This document shows, piece by piece, positions 1-10,361 of a stretch of DNA of 37,150 bases (position 1 is the stretch's first letter; every line of letters starts with the position of its first letter). Location: assembly GCA_003693705.1 (NCBI GenBank), contig RBZT01000852.1:1-37150 (forward strand), written 5' to 3'. A program made the translations under genes and the position numbers. This stretch comes from Polymyxa betae (taxonomy: Eukaryota > Endomyxa > Phytomyxea > Plasmodiophorida > Plasmodiophoridae). The notes under the pieces were generated by a model that did not search any database, was not told the DNA's origin, and was given only the letters and a program-made list of their open reading frames with translations.

Positions 1-209
1 TGTCGAACACGCTCCCTTCATATTTTCTGAACGAGAAATGATGGATTATTATTATCAAAGGCTTGTTATAGAATTGTCAGTGGCTCAACGTCTGTTTTTC
101 AGCTGGATCTTTGAACATTTCCAGTTTATCTTTCGTCGCGATCCAGATGTCTTTTGCTATTGGGTTTTAAAATTATCGATTTTTTTGCTCTTACATAACT
201 TCCGCATAG

Positions 210-2979
210 AAAGCCCAAACAAGATGTCGATGATCAGAAAGAAATGTTCTTTATGATTCGAGTTATTCGGAGGCTGACTGTTGTGTTCGCTGAACGATGT
301 CCTGCTTTTATCATGAATCTTATTCTTAATAGCCGTAAAATACCTATCAAAGATCTGATGCACATTCTGGCTGAAAGGTAATTTTATTTTGATCCCGATT
401 TCTCGCGCCCGAATTTGCATTTGTCTCAACAAGTTTCATAGTTTTCGAAATCCTGCGGGTTGTCAATATTCGTGTCTGTCTTTATAAACCGGCTTGAAGT
501 GATTCATATCATTCAAGCTTGTGTTCGATTATCACTTCGCTGTTCTTCATTCTTTTTCATTTTAAACTTGCTACTGTTCATTTCATGCACGCTTTTTCAT
601 TTCTCATATTCACATGGTCTGATCTTTTCTTCTGTCATTTGGCATTGACTGATGCTGGGAACAGTATGGTAAAGGTTGAGGTCAACTTTCCTGACCGTCA
701 AATGTTTGACCATGATCTCGTTCGTCATGCACTCGATATTTGCTGCTTGTTCCGTGACGCTCCAGAACAGCTCACTCTGACTTCAGTGATACTGGCCCTG
801 GCACTGCACAGGATTTTCATCTCCAAAGATTACTCTTTATTGATTCAGATGCCTGAACTTAACGATGAACAATTGCGACGCGCCCTGGCTCTCTCTTTAG
901 CAAATCGTCATCACTCTTTTATGGAGGAGCTCCAAAATCAAAACGCCTCCTTGTACGAACGGTTTTGTCGCTTGCTGCCAGGCAAACTGTTTCGGAAGCC
1001 GCCTGCTCCTTATTATCTTCTGACGAGGCCAACAAAGACACGAATTCGAAAGTTGGATAATCTCGAGGATGATTATGAGCTATTGGATATTGTTGGTATG
1101 ATAATTGCTTTTCATGTTGCTTTTATCATGGTTGGACAAGAAGACATCCTCTTCTTCATTGATTGTTTATTTAGATGTTTCAGTCATGCTCCATGTATAA
1201 ATGTATTAACAGAATATTTCGGGTTAACAGTCATTTGTGAATTTGATTGCATTTTGTCGTGTTTCCTGCAACCACGTTTAATTTCGTCATGATAGTTGCC
1301 TGATACTAACCTTGACATTGACATTCACAGGGAAAAGCGATGTGGCAAAAGTGTACAGAGCCCGTTGTCTACGAGATGGCTGCAATATGGAAGTCGCCAT
1401 CAAAGTTCTTGAGATGCGTTCACCCATGGAGGTAGAATGTATGTTGCAGTTATGTTATAGGGGCCAGGTCCTTGGTCTTGTTCCTTTCCTGGATGCCTTC
1501 GAGCACGCCGGCAGAACACACATTGTCATGGAGCTGATTTCGGGATATACATTGCTAAATTGGCCTGTTCCTCAATCCATTCCAGAAGCCTCTGCTGCTG
1601 TGCGCTTCTTCGTTCTTCAATTGGCGGCCGCCCTGAACAAGATACACTCTCTGGGATGGTCTCACGGTGATTTGAGTCATCTCAGTAATAGTAAGATTCG
1701 CTGTTCTCTTTGTGATTTTTATTTGTTACTTTGGCAAAAGTGTCTAGTCGAATCCAATCCAATCCATTCATATTGCCAACCTGAAATTTTTTACACTTTT
1801 GTTGCATTGTTGTTGTCATTTCATTATTCTCTTATATGGTATCGATCGCCTTTATGTCATTTGGACGACGGCTTGTTGTAATAATGAATTCCTGTTTCAT
1901 CATTTTTAAACCTATTTTACTGATGGTATTGTCACTCATATTTATCTTTTAGTGATGGTCACCCCCTCCAACAACACGCTCTTTCTAATTGATTTCGAAC
2001 TCGCCGAACGCGAATCTTGTGAATGCTGCCACCCTCACCGCCAGGGCGATTTCCCAAGTTTCTTAATTCGCTGTGCCGACCTCGTTGATTTGCTCAAGAT
2101 TCAATTTCGTATTCCGTGGTATGAACGTCTTCCTGATTGTTTAGGACAATTCGAGGAGGCATCCTCGAACTGGATCTATGGATCATGGGGGTTCAATAGT
2201 GTTATGGCAGATCCCATATTCGACTGTATTCGCGACCAATATCCTCCCCCTTGGAACAAGGACCGATGGTTACAATATCCGGATATGGACCCGCCCGTCC
2301 CCGAGACCAGCACCGATTCAGAGCAGCCTGAGACGGGATCGTCTTCGTTGGATCCTGAGACAGCATCGTCTTCGTTGGATCAGGCTCCTTGCGTTGTCAA
2401 TCAGAGTACGGAATCCGAAAGTTCTGTTGGTGCTGTTGATGCAGACAACCATTATCAGAAGAGCAGTGGACAGATCGAATCCAAACTCGATCACGATAAG
2501 CCGATCCCTGTGAAATCTCAACATCAATCAGGTAGATTCGTTTTTTAAAGAACTCTTTCAGCTTACTGTTTATGGTATTTGATGTCAACTCTTGTCGACA
2601 ATATGCTCTATTGTATCGGCAGAATCACGTACTTTATCTATTTTGGAATCGTATTTTTAGCATTTTCTGTTTGATTCATCCAGTTCATTATCTGACATTA
2701 TCTCAGGAACAGGTCATCAACTCGTAATCATTTGTATCTGTGTGATTCTGATCTGTGTCGCCCTGTCCTGCTGGTTGTATCAAGGCTTTCAACGACGTCG
2801 ACAGTCTCCCCACTTGGATAATAGCAGTAAGATATCTGTCGCCTCTGTATCAGTTTAAAATACATCTGTTGCAAATTTGCATCTCCTTCCTAATTCTGTG
2901 TCGATCCTTTTGCTTTTGTGAAGGTTTGAAGCTTGTTATCGGCCAACGATATCAGATCCTCCCCCTTATGACCTTATGA
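210..2979 (+). CDS. Protein-kinase-like gene with C-terminal membrane helix (5' end incomplete)
   Basis: Six exons join in frame with GT-AG introns: 210-377, 665-1095, 1331-1690, 1953-2531, 2707-2826, 2924-2979 (introns 287, 235, 262, 175 and 97 nt). A helical N-terminal region of unknown type precedes a kinase fold. The glycine loop, DIVGKSDVAKVYRAR, is created across the second of these introns; VAIKVL holds the ATP-binding Lys, HGDLS the catalytic Asp (HGD rather than HRD), and LIDFELA the metal-binding Asp (DFE rather than DFG). No clear APE motif is seen and the C-lobe is short. A Ser/Thr/Asp/Glu-rich linker follows, then a hydrophobic helix (LVIICICVILICVALSCWLY) and an RRR stop-transfer cluster. 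Phosphotransfer is inferred from the retained Lys/Asp/Asp. The family is uncertain: CDC7-like or an atypical kinase. The first exon, probably left of 210, is unresolved. Acceptor use at 2932 instead of 2924 would give a different tail containing DPPPYDL, ending near 3123. Confidence 0.6.
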
Positions 2980-5189
2980 TTATACTGGCAGTATTATACA
3001 ATAGAAGTCGAGCTCCTTCACACAGTTTGAACTTGGTCGTAAATATATCCCGACATTCATCGAACTGCTTCAATAGACCGATCATTGCCAGTTTTGGTGG
3101 ATCTTGCAAATGGAGGGGATAGATAAATTCCAGAAACGTAGCTGGCAGGTTTGGCACAAGATATAATCTGTTATTAGTAATATATGTGATTGCATGCAAC
3201 TAGGCAGGGATGTTGGTCTGGCGTCATTTTGTTTAAGGAGTATGGTAAAGCTGTACAACACTGAATTGTTTGGGTTCGCTCTAAGGCCGTCTAACTCAGG
3301 GAATCACTGTCAATGTAATAAGGGGGCGCCAGTAGTCTTCAATAAGCTCTGGCTGGCGGTGTGCTTTACTGCATTTGCAATCATGCTTCAAAATGAGGTT
3401 TATGTAATACATACTTGATGATGTGGATAATTCACATGAGCAGTATGTACAACTTCTTGAATGGTGACTCAATGTAACAGCATGATTCAGCTTCTCCTTC
3501 GGCCACAAATTACGGCAAGGCTGGCTGATTTGCCGATTTGAACATCCCTTCATTAGTTGGTAACGTATGAGTACTTGTTATTGTTACTGAATCCGGGACA
3601 AAGTGGAGCAGCCTGTTTTGTTTAGCTTTAAGTTGGAAATTAATGGCGACCAACACTTGGACGTCAGCCGTCTTCGTTATTGACACATTGCTGTCGCGAG
3701 GCCTGGTTTCAAAAGCTCTTCCTTAACACGGCATCGAAAATGGGCGCCGCCTGGTTATTAAGCCAGACTCTCAGAATGATCCGAGTTCCATCGAATATGT
3801 TTTGTCCCTTCTTTCTGTAGTCGCTGTCTTCCCTTTAAAGCTCAATGATCGCTTGAACAACTTGAATCTGATAGGGCAAAACCCATCATGAAATGGCCGA
3901 CGAATTCTCTGGACGGAGCTCTGATCGAGTAAGTTTGTTATGAGTCCATTGGTGATCTTTTTAACCCTTTTCACAGAATCAGCTGATAATCCCTGCCTTC
4001 ATCCATCAAAAGTCGGGACTTCGACAACGAAGAGGTTCACTACTCATATCTCTCAGCCGTCGACTTTCATAACTGCCAGTGTATCCTTCTTACTAGTTTG
4101 GGATGGCTTTACAAATCTTTTCAAGTTTTTCGTTCTTCATCGCATTAAGTATAAGTTTCTCGTGGTTAAGCTGGAACCGTCGTCAGTTTAAGTCGGTATC
4201 TGATATCGCTCGCTCTATCCGGACGAATAGACTGCATTCATTCGCATTGAATCGCCTGTTCGAAGATTCTTGTTGCTTTCCGATCGAAAATCCATCATGT
4301 ACTCGAATGTCGTTCTTGCGTCCCCTCTCATTGCATAAGCTTAGAGTATTGCTCCAATTTTATATGACTATTTTCGTTGTTGATTGCATTTAAAGGCAGG
4401 GTGCATCGCGTCGAAGCTGATCGCCCATGTTACCAGATATCTGACCAATTCTCCACATCGTTAATAATACGAGGAGCTTGTCGCCCTGTTGGGGTCATTT
4501 CGGCGCTCTCGATACTGTCTGCCAGCCCCCTTATTGGAAAAAGTCCTCTTCTCGTTGTCTGCCTGTCTCGTAAATCAATTTTCATTTAAATGGCTTTTTT
4601 GCAATTGCAAGTTTTCTATTTAATCATTGCGTATTGGAGCCACTTTTGCTATCAGTCGAGGAGATAACTACAAGGCTAACCACCCCGCCGGTCGAGGCCT
4701 GATGAAAGAACGGGCAGCTGACAGCCGGCTCTGACCTGCTTAGTCTGGATAGGGCCCAGGTTCCCAACATCGAATGTGAACCTGATGAGCATTCATCCAA
4801 ACGATATGCACTGCCCATTCAAGATTCTGTGGCGATATTGCGCTGCTGAGTTGGCGAAGATTTACCAAAACTCCCAATACCTTTACGAACTTAAAGGTAT
4901 CATTTGCTACTAGTATTTTCCATATTAACGTTTAGGGTTCCTGCTGATTCTTTTTCATTAATTGCCAGTTAAACATAGCTGTATTATGAATGAATTCAAG
5001 AAATCCTCTCTGCGAAAGGATGCTTGCTTTTTCGTTTGCATTCGTTTTTCGCCATCATCTCTTTTCGTATGTAATGACCATTTTCCTTTGATTGGCTTCG
5101 TGATAAAGCGCGACTCGACGTTTTTGAGGGGATGGGTTTCTTTAACCTTATTTATAACCAAATTTTTATAAAATGAGATAATTCTGTTA
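2980..5189. other. Mostly non-coding or decayed stretch with coding-like islands
   Basis: No intact gene is seen. Around 3740-3890 (+) a frame reads like the kinase N-terminal region next door (a PDSQNDPSSIEYVL-like helix against PDRQMFDHDLVRHAL), suggesting the start of a decayed second copy. At 3893-3928 plus 3977-4072 a 43-codon, two-exon reading with a canonical 48-nt intron (GTAAGT...TTTTCACAG) is possible but too short to trust. Open stretches at 4103-4390 and 4750-4910 have no recognisable domain. A lone TTTAGGG motif lies at 4931-4937. Confidence 0.3.
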
Positions 5190-6041
5190 TGCTGTAGCCG
5201 TACTTGGCAAATCTTTACTGAATTGACGGCAGTTACGTTTTGGAAGAACCCGGCGCCTTATGACGCTTGATCTAGAGTTCAGCACCCTCTAATACGAGCA
5301 ACGACAACGAGATTGGTTTCTTCATCATCATTGACCGGCTCTGGCCGAACCGAGTGCCGTCGTTCTTGAGCAATTGCCTCAATGTATTGCGATAATCTCC
5401 GTTCGGGCAATGTCTGTTGAAGCCAAGGTAAAAGATCTTGGTTGGTGAAGCGGCTTGCTTTGCCGCTTGCGTGACGGCCGTGGACGATCTGCTGGCCGCC
5501 CTAATTAGGGTTCATCAACATGGTCTATCCAAGACTTGTTTGTTTTTGGATCGTTATTATAGAGGGAGTCCGCGACTTTCCGATTCCGATCTCGACATTG
5601 TTCTCCGATATGGCTCAACTCTTATTTTCACCTAACATTCTGCAATATATACATTGAAACTCGTCAAAAATTTCAGTCTATCGGAGGTACCCTATCCTGG
5701 CAATTTCTGAGTCCGTTACCTCGACATGTAAATGTTTATTGAAGAGTATTTACCAGAGCTACGAGGAGTTGTACCACCGGGAACATCGAGGAACGCTATC
5801 AGGCTGTCATTCAGTTTGATGTAATATTCTAGCTTCGATTACGCCCGATTAAGTGGTTTTGCTGATCTGTGAACGATTGCAGGATGACCTACTAAGGATA
5901 CTGTGTTGCCACAGCATTTTTGGCATTATCGCTATAATCACGGCTGGAGACAATGTCGACATTGCCCCTACAGCGAGGCACGAAGCAGCGCCAGCTGTTG
6001 ACCATTTATTGAATCTAGAATCGGCTGTATCAGTACTGTAA
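5190..6041 (+). pseudogene. Decayed second kinase-like gene
   Basis: Kinase landmarks appear in order but in shifting frames with stops. A hinge-like strand, NEIGFFIIIDRLWPNR, lies at 5306-5353. An alpha-E-like helix, VDDLLAALIRVHQHGL, lies near 5479-5528 and resembles LAAALNKIHSLGW of the upstream kinase. A DFG-position motif, RLSDSDLDIV, lies near 5573-5602. GS-x-SPNIL, like a GT...APE segment, follows after a one-base shift near 5630. An alpha-rich stretch follows at 5690-5820. The last open frame, 5853-6041, contains a hydrophobic run (IFGIIAIITAG). No HRD loop is found between the helix and the DFG position. I infer a tandem duplicate of the upstream kinase that has decayed. A true gene with unusual introns plus sequencing indels is less likely. 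Confidence 0.4.
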
Positions 6042-6312
6042 TGCTAGCTGCTAACAAGCAATTATTGAGTTGTCGTCAAGAAAAATATTCTGTTTAATTA
6101 GCTGGATTTTATGTTCCTGATTGATACAGTACCTCTTCAAAACTCCGTGATAAAACTTTCTGCGTCATTACTCATTAGTATAATCAACTCCTTCAAATCT
6201 GTTGGAACAGAACATGAATCAGCACAGCGCAGCCCTTCGTCACCTCTGTGACCACTGTCACTTGCTATAGTTGTCATATTCCGAGTCTCATTTTCTCTAC
6301 CGATAGAAACAA
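6042..6312. other. Gap between relics, nothing recognised
   Basis: AT-rich sequence without a convincing reading frame. It ends where a 20-base string shared with the chimeric relic near 26.25 kb begins. Confidence 0.3.
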
Positions 6313-6500
6313 CAGATTAAGAGTCCCATCCTAGCTCTCGACCACGAGCGTATCAAGCCCAAAGCATGAACAACGATCAACAAGAACGTGCTCTTGTACC
6401 AATATTCAATGGAACAAATTTCCAGCAAAGGCGTCATCGAATGGCCAGCCTTTCGAAAAGGATTTAGATGAAATCACTCTCGGCATCATGTTTGATATGT
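6313..6500 (+). mobile_element. Gag-like retroelement relic (copia-type N-terminal motif)
   Basis: An ATG at 6366 opens a frame whose motif (V/A)P-F-x-G-T-N-F-x-x-W/R-x-x-R-M-x-x-L is the hallmark start of many copia-type Gag proteins. The frame shifts near 6450 and continues as FEKDLDEITLGIMFDM before a stop. The same motif order (FECTNFAGWARRMTNLL then EKELDQVVGIDP) begins the unrelated relic at 25583-26258, and the 20 bases at 6313-6332 also occur there as the reverse complement of 26239-26258. No LTR, protease, integrase or reverse transcriptase is seen. A 13-C homopolymer follows at 6515-6527. Confidence 0.45.
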
Positions 6501-6777
6501 AAACATGTCATCTTCCCCCCCCCCCCCAAGCGCGATCGACGTTAATTCTTCGTCGACCTCCAGCAAAGGAATCAACGGTTTCGCCATCTTACCCAATCAT
6601 TCCCGCAGAGCTGGCGTTAGAAGACCACGATACTTGGAAGGCTTTATGGAGACCATATTCTTCAAGCTGCTTGACTTTCTAACTTTTAAGTGGGTACTTG
6701 GCAACGCCGTTCTGGATCGTGTGCAACAGAACCAAGTCCCACTTCCAACAGGCCAAGCATCTCGACGGCTTGTTCAG

Positions 6778-7554
6778 ATGCAACCCTGGTTAAAACCATC
6801 ACAGGCATGGACCATTTGGATTTGATTATAGGCCACGAATTTCAGCAGGAGATTCTGCTGATAGACGCGAATACGAAACCGATTTCAGGTAACCCAAATA
6901 ATATTGCACGTTTTCATATTGTTCGTATGCTGATTACAATCATAGGTCCGCATGGATCGAAGTAGTGATTGAAAAAATCGAGCATTGCTGATCACTACGG
7001 AGTCTGCTGTTTCCAGATGTTCTGTACAGCAAGTTAACATTTGATGATGATGGTGCTGAAGCTCCGAAAATGCTTACCGGTCATTTCTGCCCATCAAAAC
7101 TTGCCAGGTTCGCTCTTGTCTGCGACAGCAGTGAACTTCATCTGACGTATGACGGCTGCTGGCTTCTTGAAGACTTCTGCCACAACAGCGAAGTCGGAGG
7201 GGACTTTTTCCGATTGTGATGGTTTGTCGTTTGAATATGCCATCCTGTTCGCAAGGTCATTTCTTCGAAGACCTGATGGGTCCGCCGCCTGCTGATGCTC
7301 AGCGAGGCGTAAGCCTCTGTCCATGCGGCAAAGCGTATGGTCTTCATGACAGTCGCTCACAGAGACAGGGTAATTCCCTCAATGCTTTTCATTCCATTGT
7401 TCTGTCAACTTATGACCATAGAACAGTTCCACTTTCAAAAAACCGCAACAAATCGTTATCTAGGGTTTATGCTGCTGTGTCAATACTTTCTTTGTTTGTG
7501 ATTGGTCTGGGATGTCGCCTCCGAAAAAGAAACCCTTTAAAAAAGATGGACTGA
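6778..7554 (+). CDS. Candidate single-pass membrane protein, Cys-rich ectodomain, one frameshift
   Basis: An exon ending at 6888 (ILLIDANTKPIS) joins an exon from 7017 (DVLYSKLTFDDDGAE) across a 128-nt GT-AG intron with matching phase. The second exon reads through an acidic, Cys-containing region to 7204. The frame then slips by one base in the T5 run at 7205-7209, and the continuing frame carries MVCRLNMPSC, SLCPCGKAYG, a hydrophobic helix (VYAAVSILSLFVIGLGC) and a basic tail ending RKRNPLKKMD at a TGA. A sixth T would restore the frame. The 5' end is not found: the acceptor at 6777 is the furthest left I can place. No family is recognised. The architecture, ectodomain-helix-short basic tail, is inferred from hydropathy by eye. 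Confidence 0.4.
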
Positions 7555-7809
7555 TTAACTGAGGCAATATTTCAAGTTAGTGTCGTTTCGTTAGGTCGCC
7601 GTTTGACCCTTGTGAATCAACAACGCTACCAAGATTGTGGTCATACAGTTAAAATTATACGTACAAAATCGGCGTGAAGATCACGTAATTATATCGACCG
7701 TGAAAACCGCGCAAAGTCGCTAAGCCGGAGAGTCACAACGTTTTTCCATCGCCATCACGCCGCCTCGTCCTCGGTAAGCCGCTGAAACGGCCATGGCTTC
7801 GGTCTTCAG
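7555..7809. other. Intergenic or 5' part of the next gene
   Basis: An open stretch at about 7680-7773 (YIDRENRAKSLSRRV...) could be an upstream exon of the next gene, with GTAAGC at 7774 as donor. The intron would be only 36 nt, shorter than any other here, so it is not included. Confidence 0.25.
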
Positions 7810-8731
7810 CATCTGAAGAAACACCTACTTTCCAAAGTGGGCCGCCGTTCCCATCCAAATCTTACAGCTGAAGCTCTCAGTGGCTGGATTCGTGTATCTG
7901 ACGTTCCTGAGGTCCTGTCCAAGGTAAAAGCAGAATGTTTTGTTTCAATGCCCAAATATATTTCACAGTTGTGTATCTCAAACTATGCAATTAGCATTAA
8001 ACTCTTTATTTAAATAACGAGACAATTATAATTTTTTTTGACTGAACCCTAACTGCTTTTACAGATTGTACGCGTGGCTGACAGTGTGGTTGCCCAAAAT
8101 AGACAGAGTCGCGCACGCGCACTGGACAATTGTCGGGTGCGCAAAGCCACCGCGAAACTCCGGCGTTGTAGGAAGGCGGCACAGGAGGCCGAGTCGAAGT
8201 TTGACTCTGCGCCCCGCATTGCTGCAGCTCCAAGTGAGGGTCGAGTGTCATCCCGACAAGAACTTGGAGCCTGAGTTGTTTTTCCCACCAGGGCCTACGT
8301 TAGCCGAATATATCCCGCAGGAGGTTGCGGGGTGGGCGGGCCACTTAATGCAATCATTGCAGGACGCCATTCGCTCCGACGTTATGAAATCCTGTTAAGT
8401 TGAGATGGTCAATCTCCGCGATGATTTCACTTCAAACTCCGGCGCCGTTGATTGGCCGGGTTTTGAGAAGGAGGTCCAGGTGCGTGGATTGGGCCGAAAC
8501 AAATTTTCGGTCGCGCTGGCCAGTTACATCGGCCTGATGGAACGGGTTTACAAACCCCGCTGTGACCGCCGTACTCGGGCGTACCGGAAATACAAGAAGA
8601 CAGCGCGGGAGGTCCGGGCAGCAGAGCAGGCTCTTACAGCTGCTAAAATTGCGAAAAAGGCTGCAGTCGGAGTCGTTGATACTGACTCCGAAGATTCTTC
8701 TGGTGCAGGGTCTACTAGTGAAGAGTTTTAA
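7810..8731 (+). CDS. Unrecognised basic, coiled-coil-rich gene with in-frame stop
   Basis: Exons 7810-7923, 8065-8233 and 8292 onward join in frame. Intron 1 is GTAAAAGC...TTTTACAG and intron 2 is a 58-nt GTGAGG...TTTTTCCCACCAG. The product begins HLKKHLLSKVGRR, then has a long Arg/Lys/Ala helix (RKATAKLRRCRKAAQEAESK) and reaches TAA at 8396-8398. The same frame continues at once for 108 codons from an ATG at 8405 (MVNLRDDFTSNSG) to 8731. That part includes another basic helix (RRTRAYRKYKKTAREVRAAEQ) and an acidic/Ser tail (DTDSEDSSGAGSTSEEF). It may be one gene with a nonsense mutation, two genes, or a gene with a missed intron over the TAA. It resembles small nucleic-acid-binding or structural proteins, but no domain is recognised. 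It ends about 210 bp left of the Harbinger element. Confidence 0.45.
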
Positions 8732-8942
8732 ATCGTTTCTTCTTTTATAAATCTTTGTTAGAGTCTTTTGCATAAAAACATAGGTCTCACAGGATTATAA
8801 TGTAGCATTCCGAGGAGCAGAACGAATTGACGATTCCCAAGACTGATTTCATCTGTTCAAATTTAATAAACCCAATCCCGAAAATAGATTCAAGAAATCG
8901 TTGTCAATGACGATTCAGAATATATAATAAAAAATTAAATAA

Positions 8943-8958
8943 GAGGCTTGTTTCAAGT
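8943..8958 (+). repeat. Left terminal inverted repeat of the Harbinger element
   Basis: GAGGCTTGTTTCAAGT. It pairs with the right end with one mismatch and one indel. TAA precedes it. Confidence 0.8.
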
Positions 8959-8975
8959 GAAAAATTCCGATACGG

Positions 8976-8986
8976 TTATATAGATA
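8976..8986 (-). repeat. Left subterminal copy of the TATCTATATAA motif
   Basis: TTATATAGATA is the reverse complement of the motif repeated three times at the right end. Looser relatives lie near 9013 and 9064. These are probably binding sites for the element's transposase or Myb-like protein (inference from other Harbinger elements). Confidence 0.5.
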
Positions 8987-9100
8987 CCACCAATCAAATT
9001 TAAGCTTAGGGAATTTTTATCTCAATAAAAGTTATTAACCACTCCATGGTCAATAAAATTAATTTATCGATATAATCTACTATATCCACTGTCCTTCTCG

Positions 9101-10351
9101 ATGACAGATCGGGACACCGTTGCAGCTATCGCGGCCCTGTCGGCGTCTATTCAAGCTTCGGTGCAAGCCGTCGTTACTGCTGCTCAGCTCTGCATTGTGG
9201 ATGCAAGCATGGACGGCCGATCCTTTAGAGCACCCAATGCTATTCGATGGACTATTCGGGAGAGTCAGTTTCTGACAGCATCGAACGACCCAGGGTGTTA
9301 CGATGGCTGGTTTCGTAACGTCTTCCGCTGTTCGAAAGCCAGTTTCGATCAGATAGTCGACCTGGTTGAGGGGAATTGGGAAAGGGTTAATCTCCCTCTA
9401 GGCCTTAATACACATTTTGGGATCCCATGGCGCGTTGCTGTGGCCATGTACTACTTTACTCATTCCGGTTCCATTGTAGATTCTGCCAAAGTGTTCGGCA
9501 TGAGTAAATCATCGGCCTGGCGCTATATCGAACAAATAATCGACGTCTTGCTACTCATTGGCAAGAGATTCATTAGGCTTCCAGATAATCAGGCAAAATG
9601 GCAGTCACTCAGCGGTGGGTTTGAGAAATCTTGGGTTTCCTAACACCTGCCTCTCAATTGATGGTGTTCTTTCGAAATCGAGCGTCCCTTCAATTATGAA
9701 GGATGGTATTGTCGGAAAGGATTTCCAGCCATCAATGCATTGGTCGCTGTTGATCATTTGAAACGAATCCGCGATTATGCTCTTCGCCCAGGTTCAGAAA
9801 ATGACAAGGGCGTTTATAACCGGTCCAGTTTTGGTAGCGTTATACATGCCAAGGTGCCAAAATGCAAAATGATAGTAGGCGATGCAGGATATCAGCTATT
9901 TACTCACCTGATGACCCCGTACGAGATTCGGCCAGATATGCCTCGTGACGAGAGAAACTATAATTATCTCCATTCAAACACGAGAATCGTCGTTGAGCAA
10001 GCATTTGAATTTTTGAAGGGACGTTTTAGAATCTTCAAAACGGCTTTGAACATGAAAGGCACAGCGGCAACATTGCCGATGGATCTGGATGCCGAGTTTG
10101 AACGAGACCGCACAGCAACTGAAAGCATGGCCAAGTTGATACGGGCGTGTTTTGTGCTGCACAATATCCTCATCGATCTACATGACAACACCACCATCGA
10201 TATCGAATCGGAGCAGCATGAACGAGAGCCGTCCTATCCAGATACAGCTAATCTCCCATTTGGCTCTGTTGGCGGACAGGCTGCGAAAGCAACTAGGGAC
10301 GCTGTCAAGGCGTACCTCACGACGGTTAAGAAGCACCGGCCGGTTTATTGA
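9101..10351 (+). pseudogene. HARBI1-like (DDE_Tnp_4) transposase, two compensating frameshifts
   Basis: The ATG at 9101 starts a ~415-residue reading. A helix-turn-helix region (IVDSAKVFGMSKSSAWRYIEQI) precedes the RNase-H-like core. The catalytic triad is visible: Asp in LSIDG (codon 9660-9662), Asp in IVGDAGY (9881-9883) and Glu in VVEQAFEFLKGRF (9995-9997). KGFPAINALVAVDHLKRI and GVYNRSSFGS are also family motifs. The frame shifts by +1 around 9630 (an extra base in GAGAAATCTTGG) and back by -1 near 9667 (a T3 run where T4 would fit). The short core segment between is therefore out of frame and a TAA at 9641 would stop translation. In active elements the enzyme cuts and pastes the transposon. 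Confidence 0.8.
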
Positions 10352-10361
10352 GAAACACATT

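Noticed and set aside
6515-6527. A run of 13 C
   Set aside because: Striking but isolated; likely a simple homopolymer and prone to sequencing error, no function inferred.
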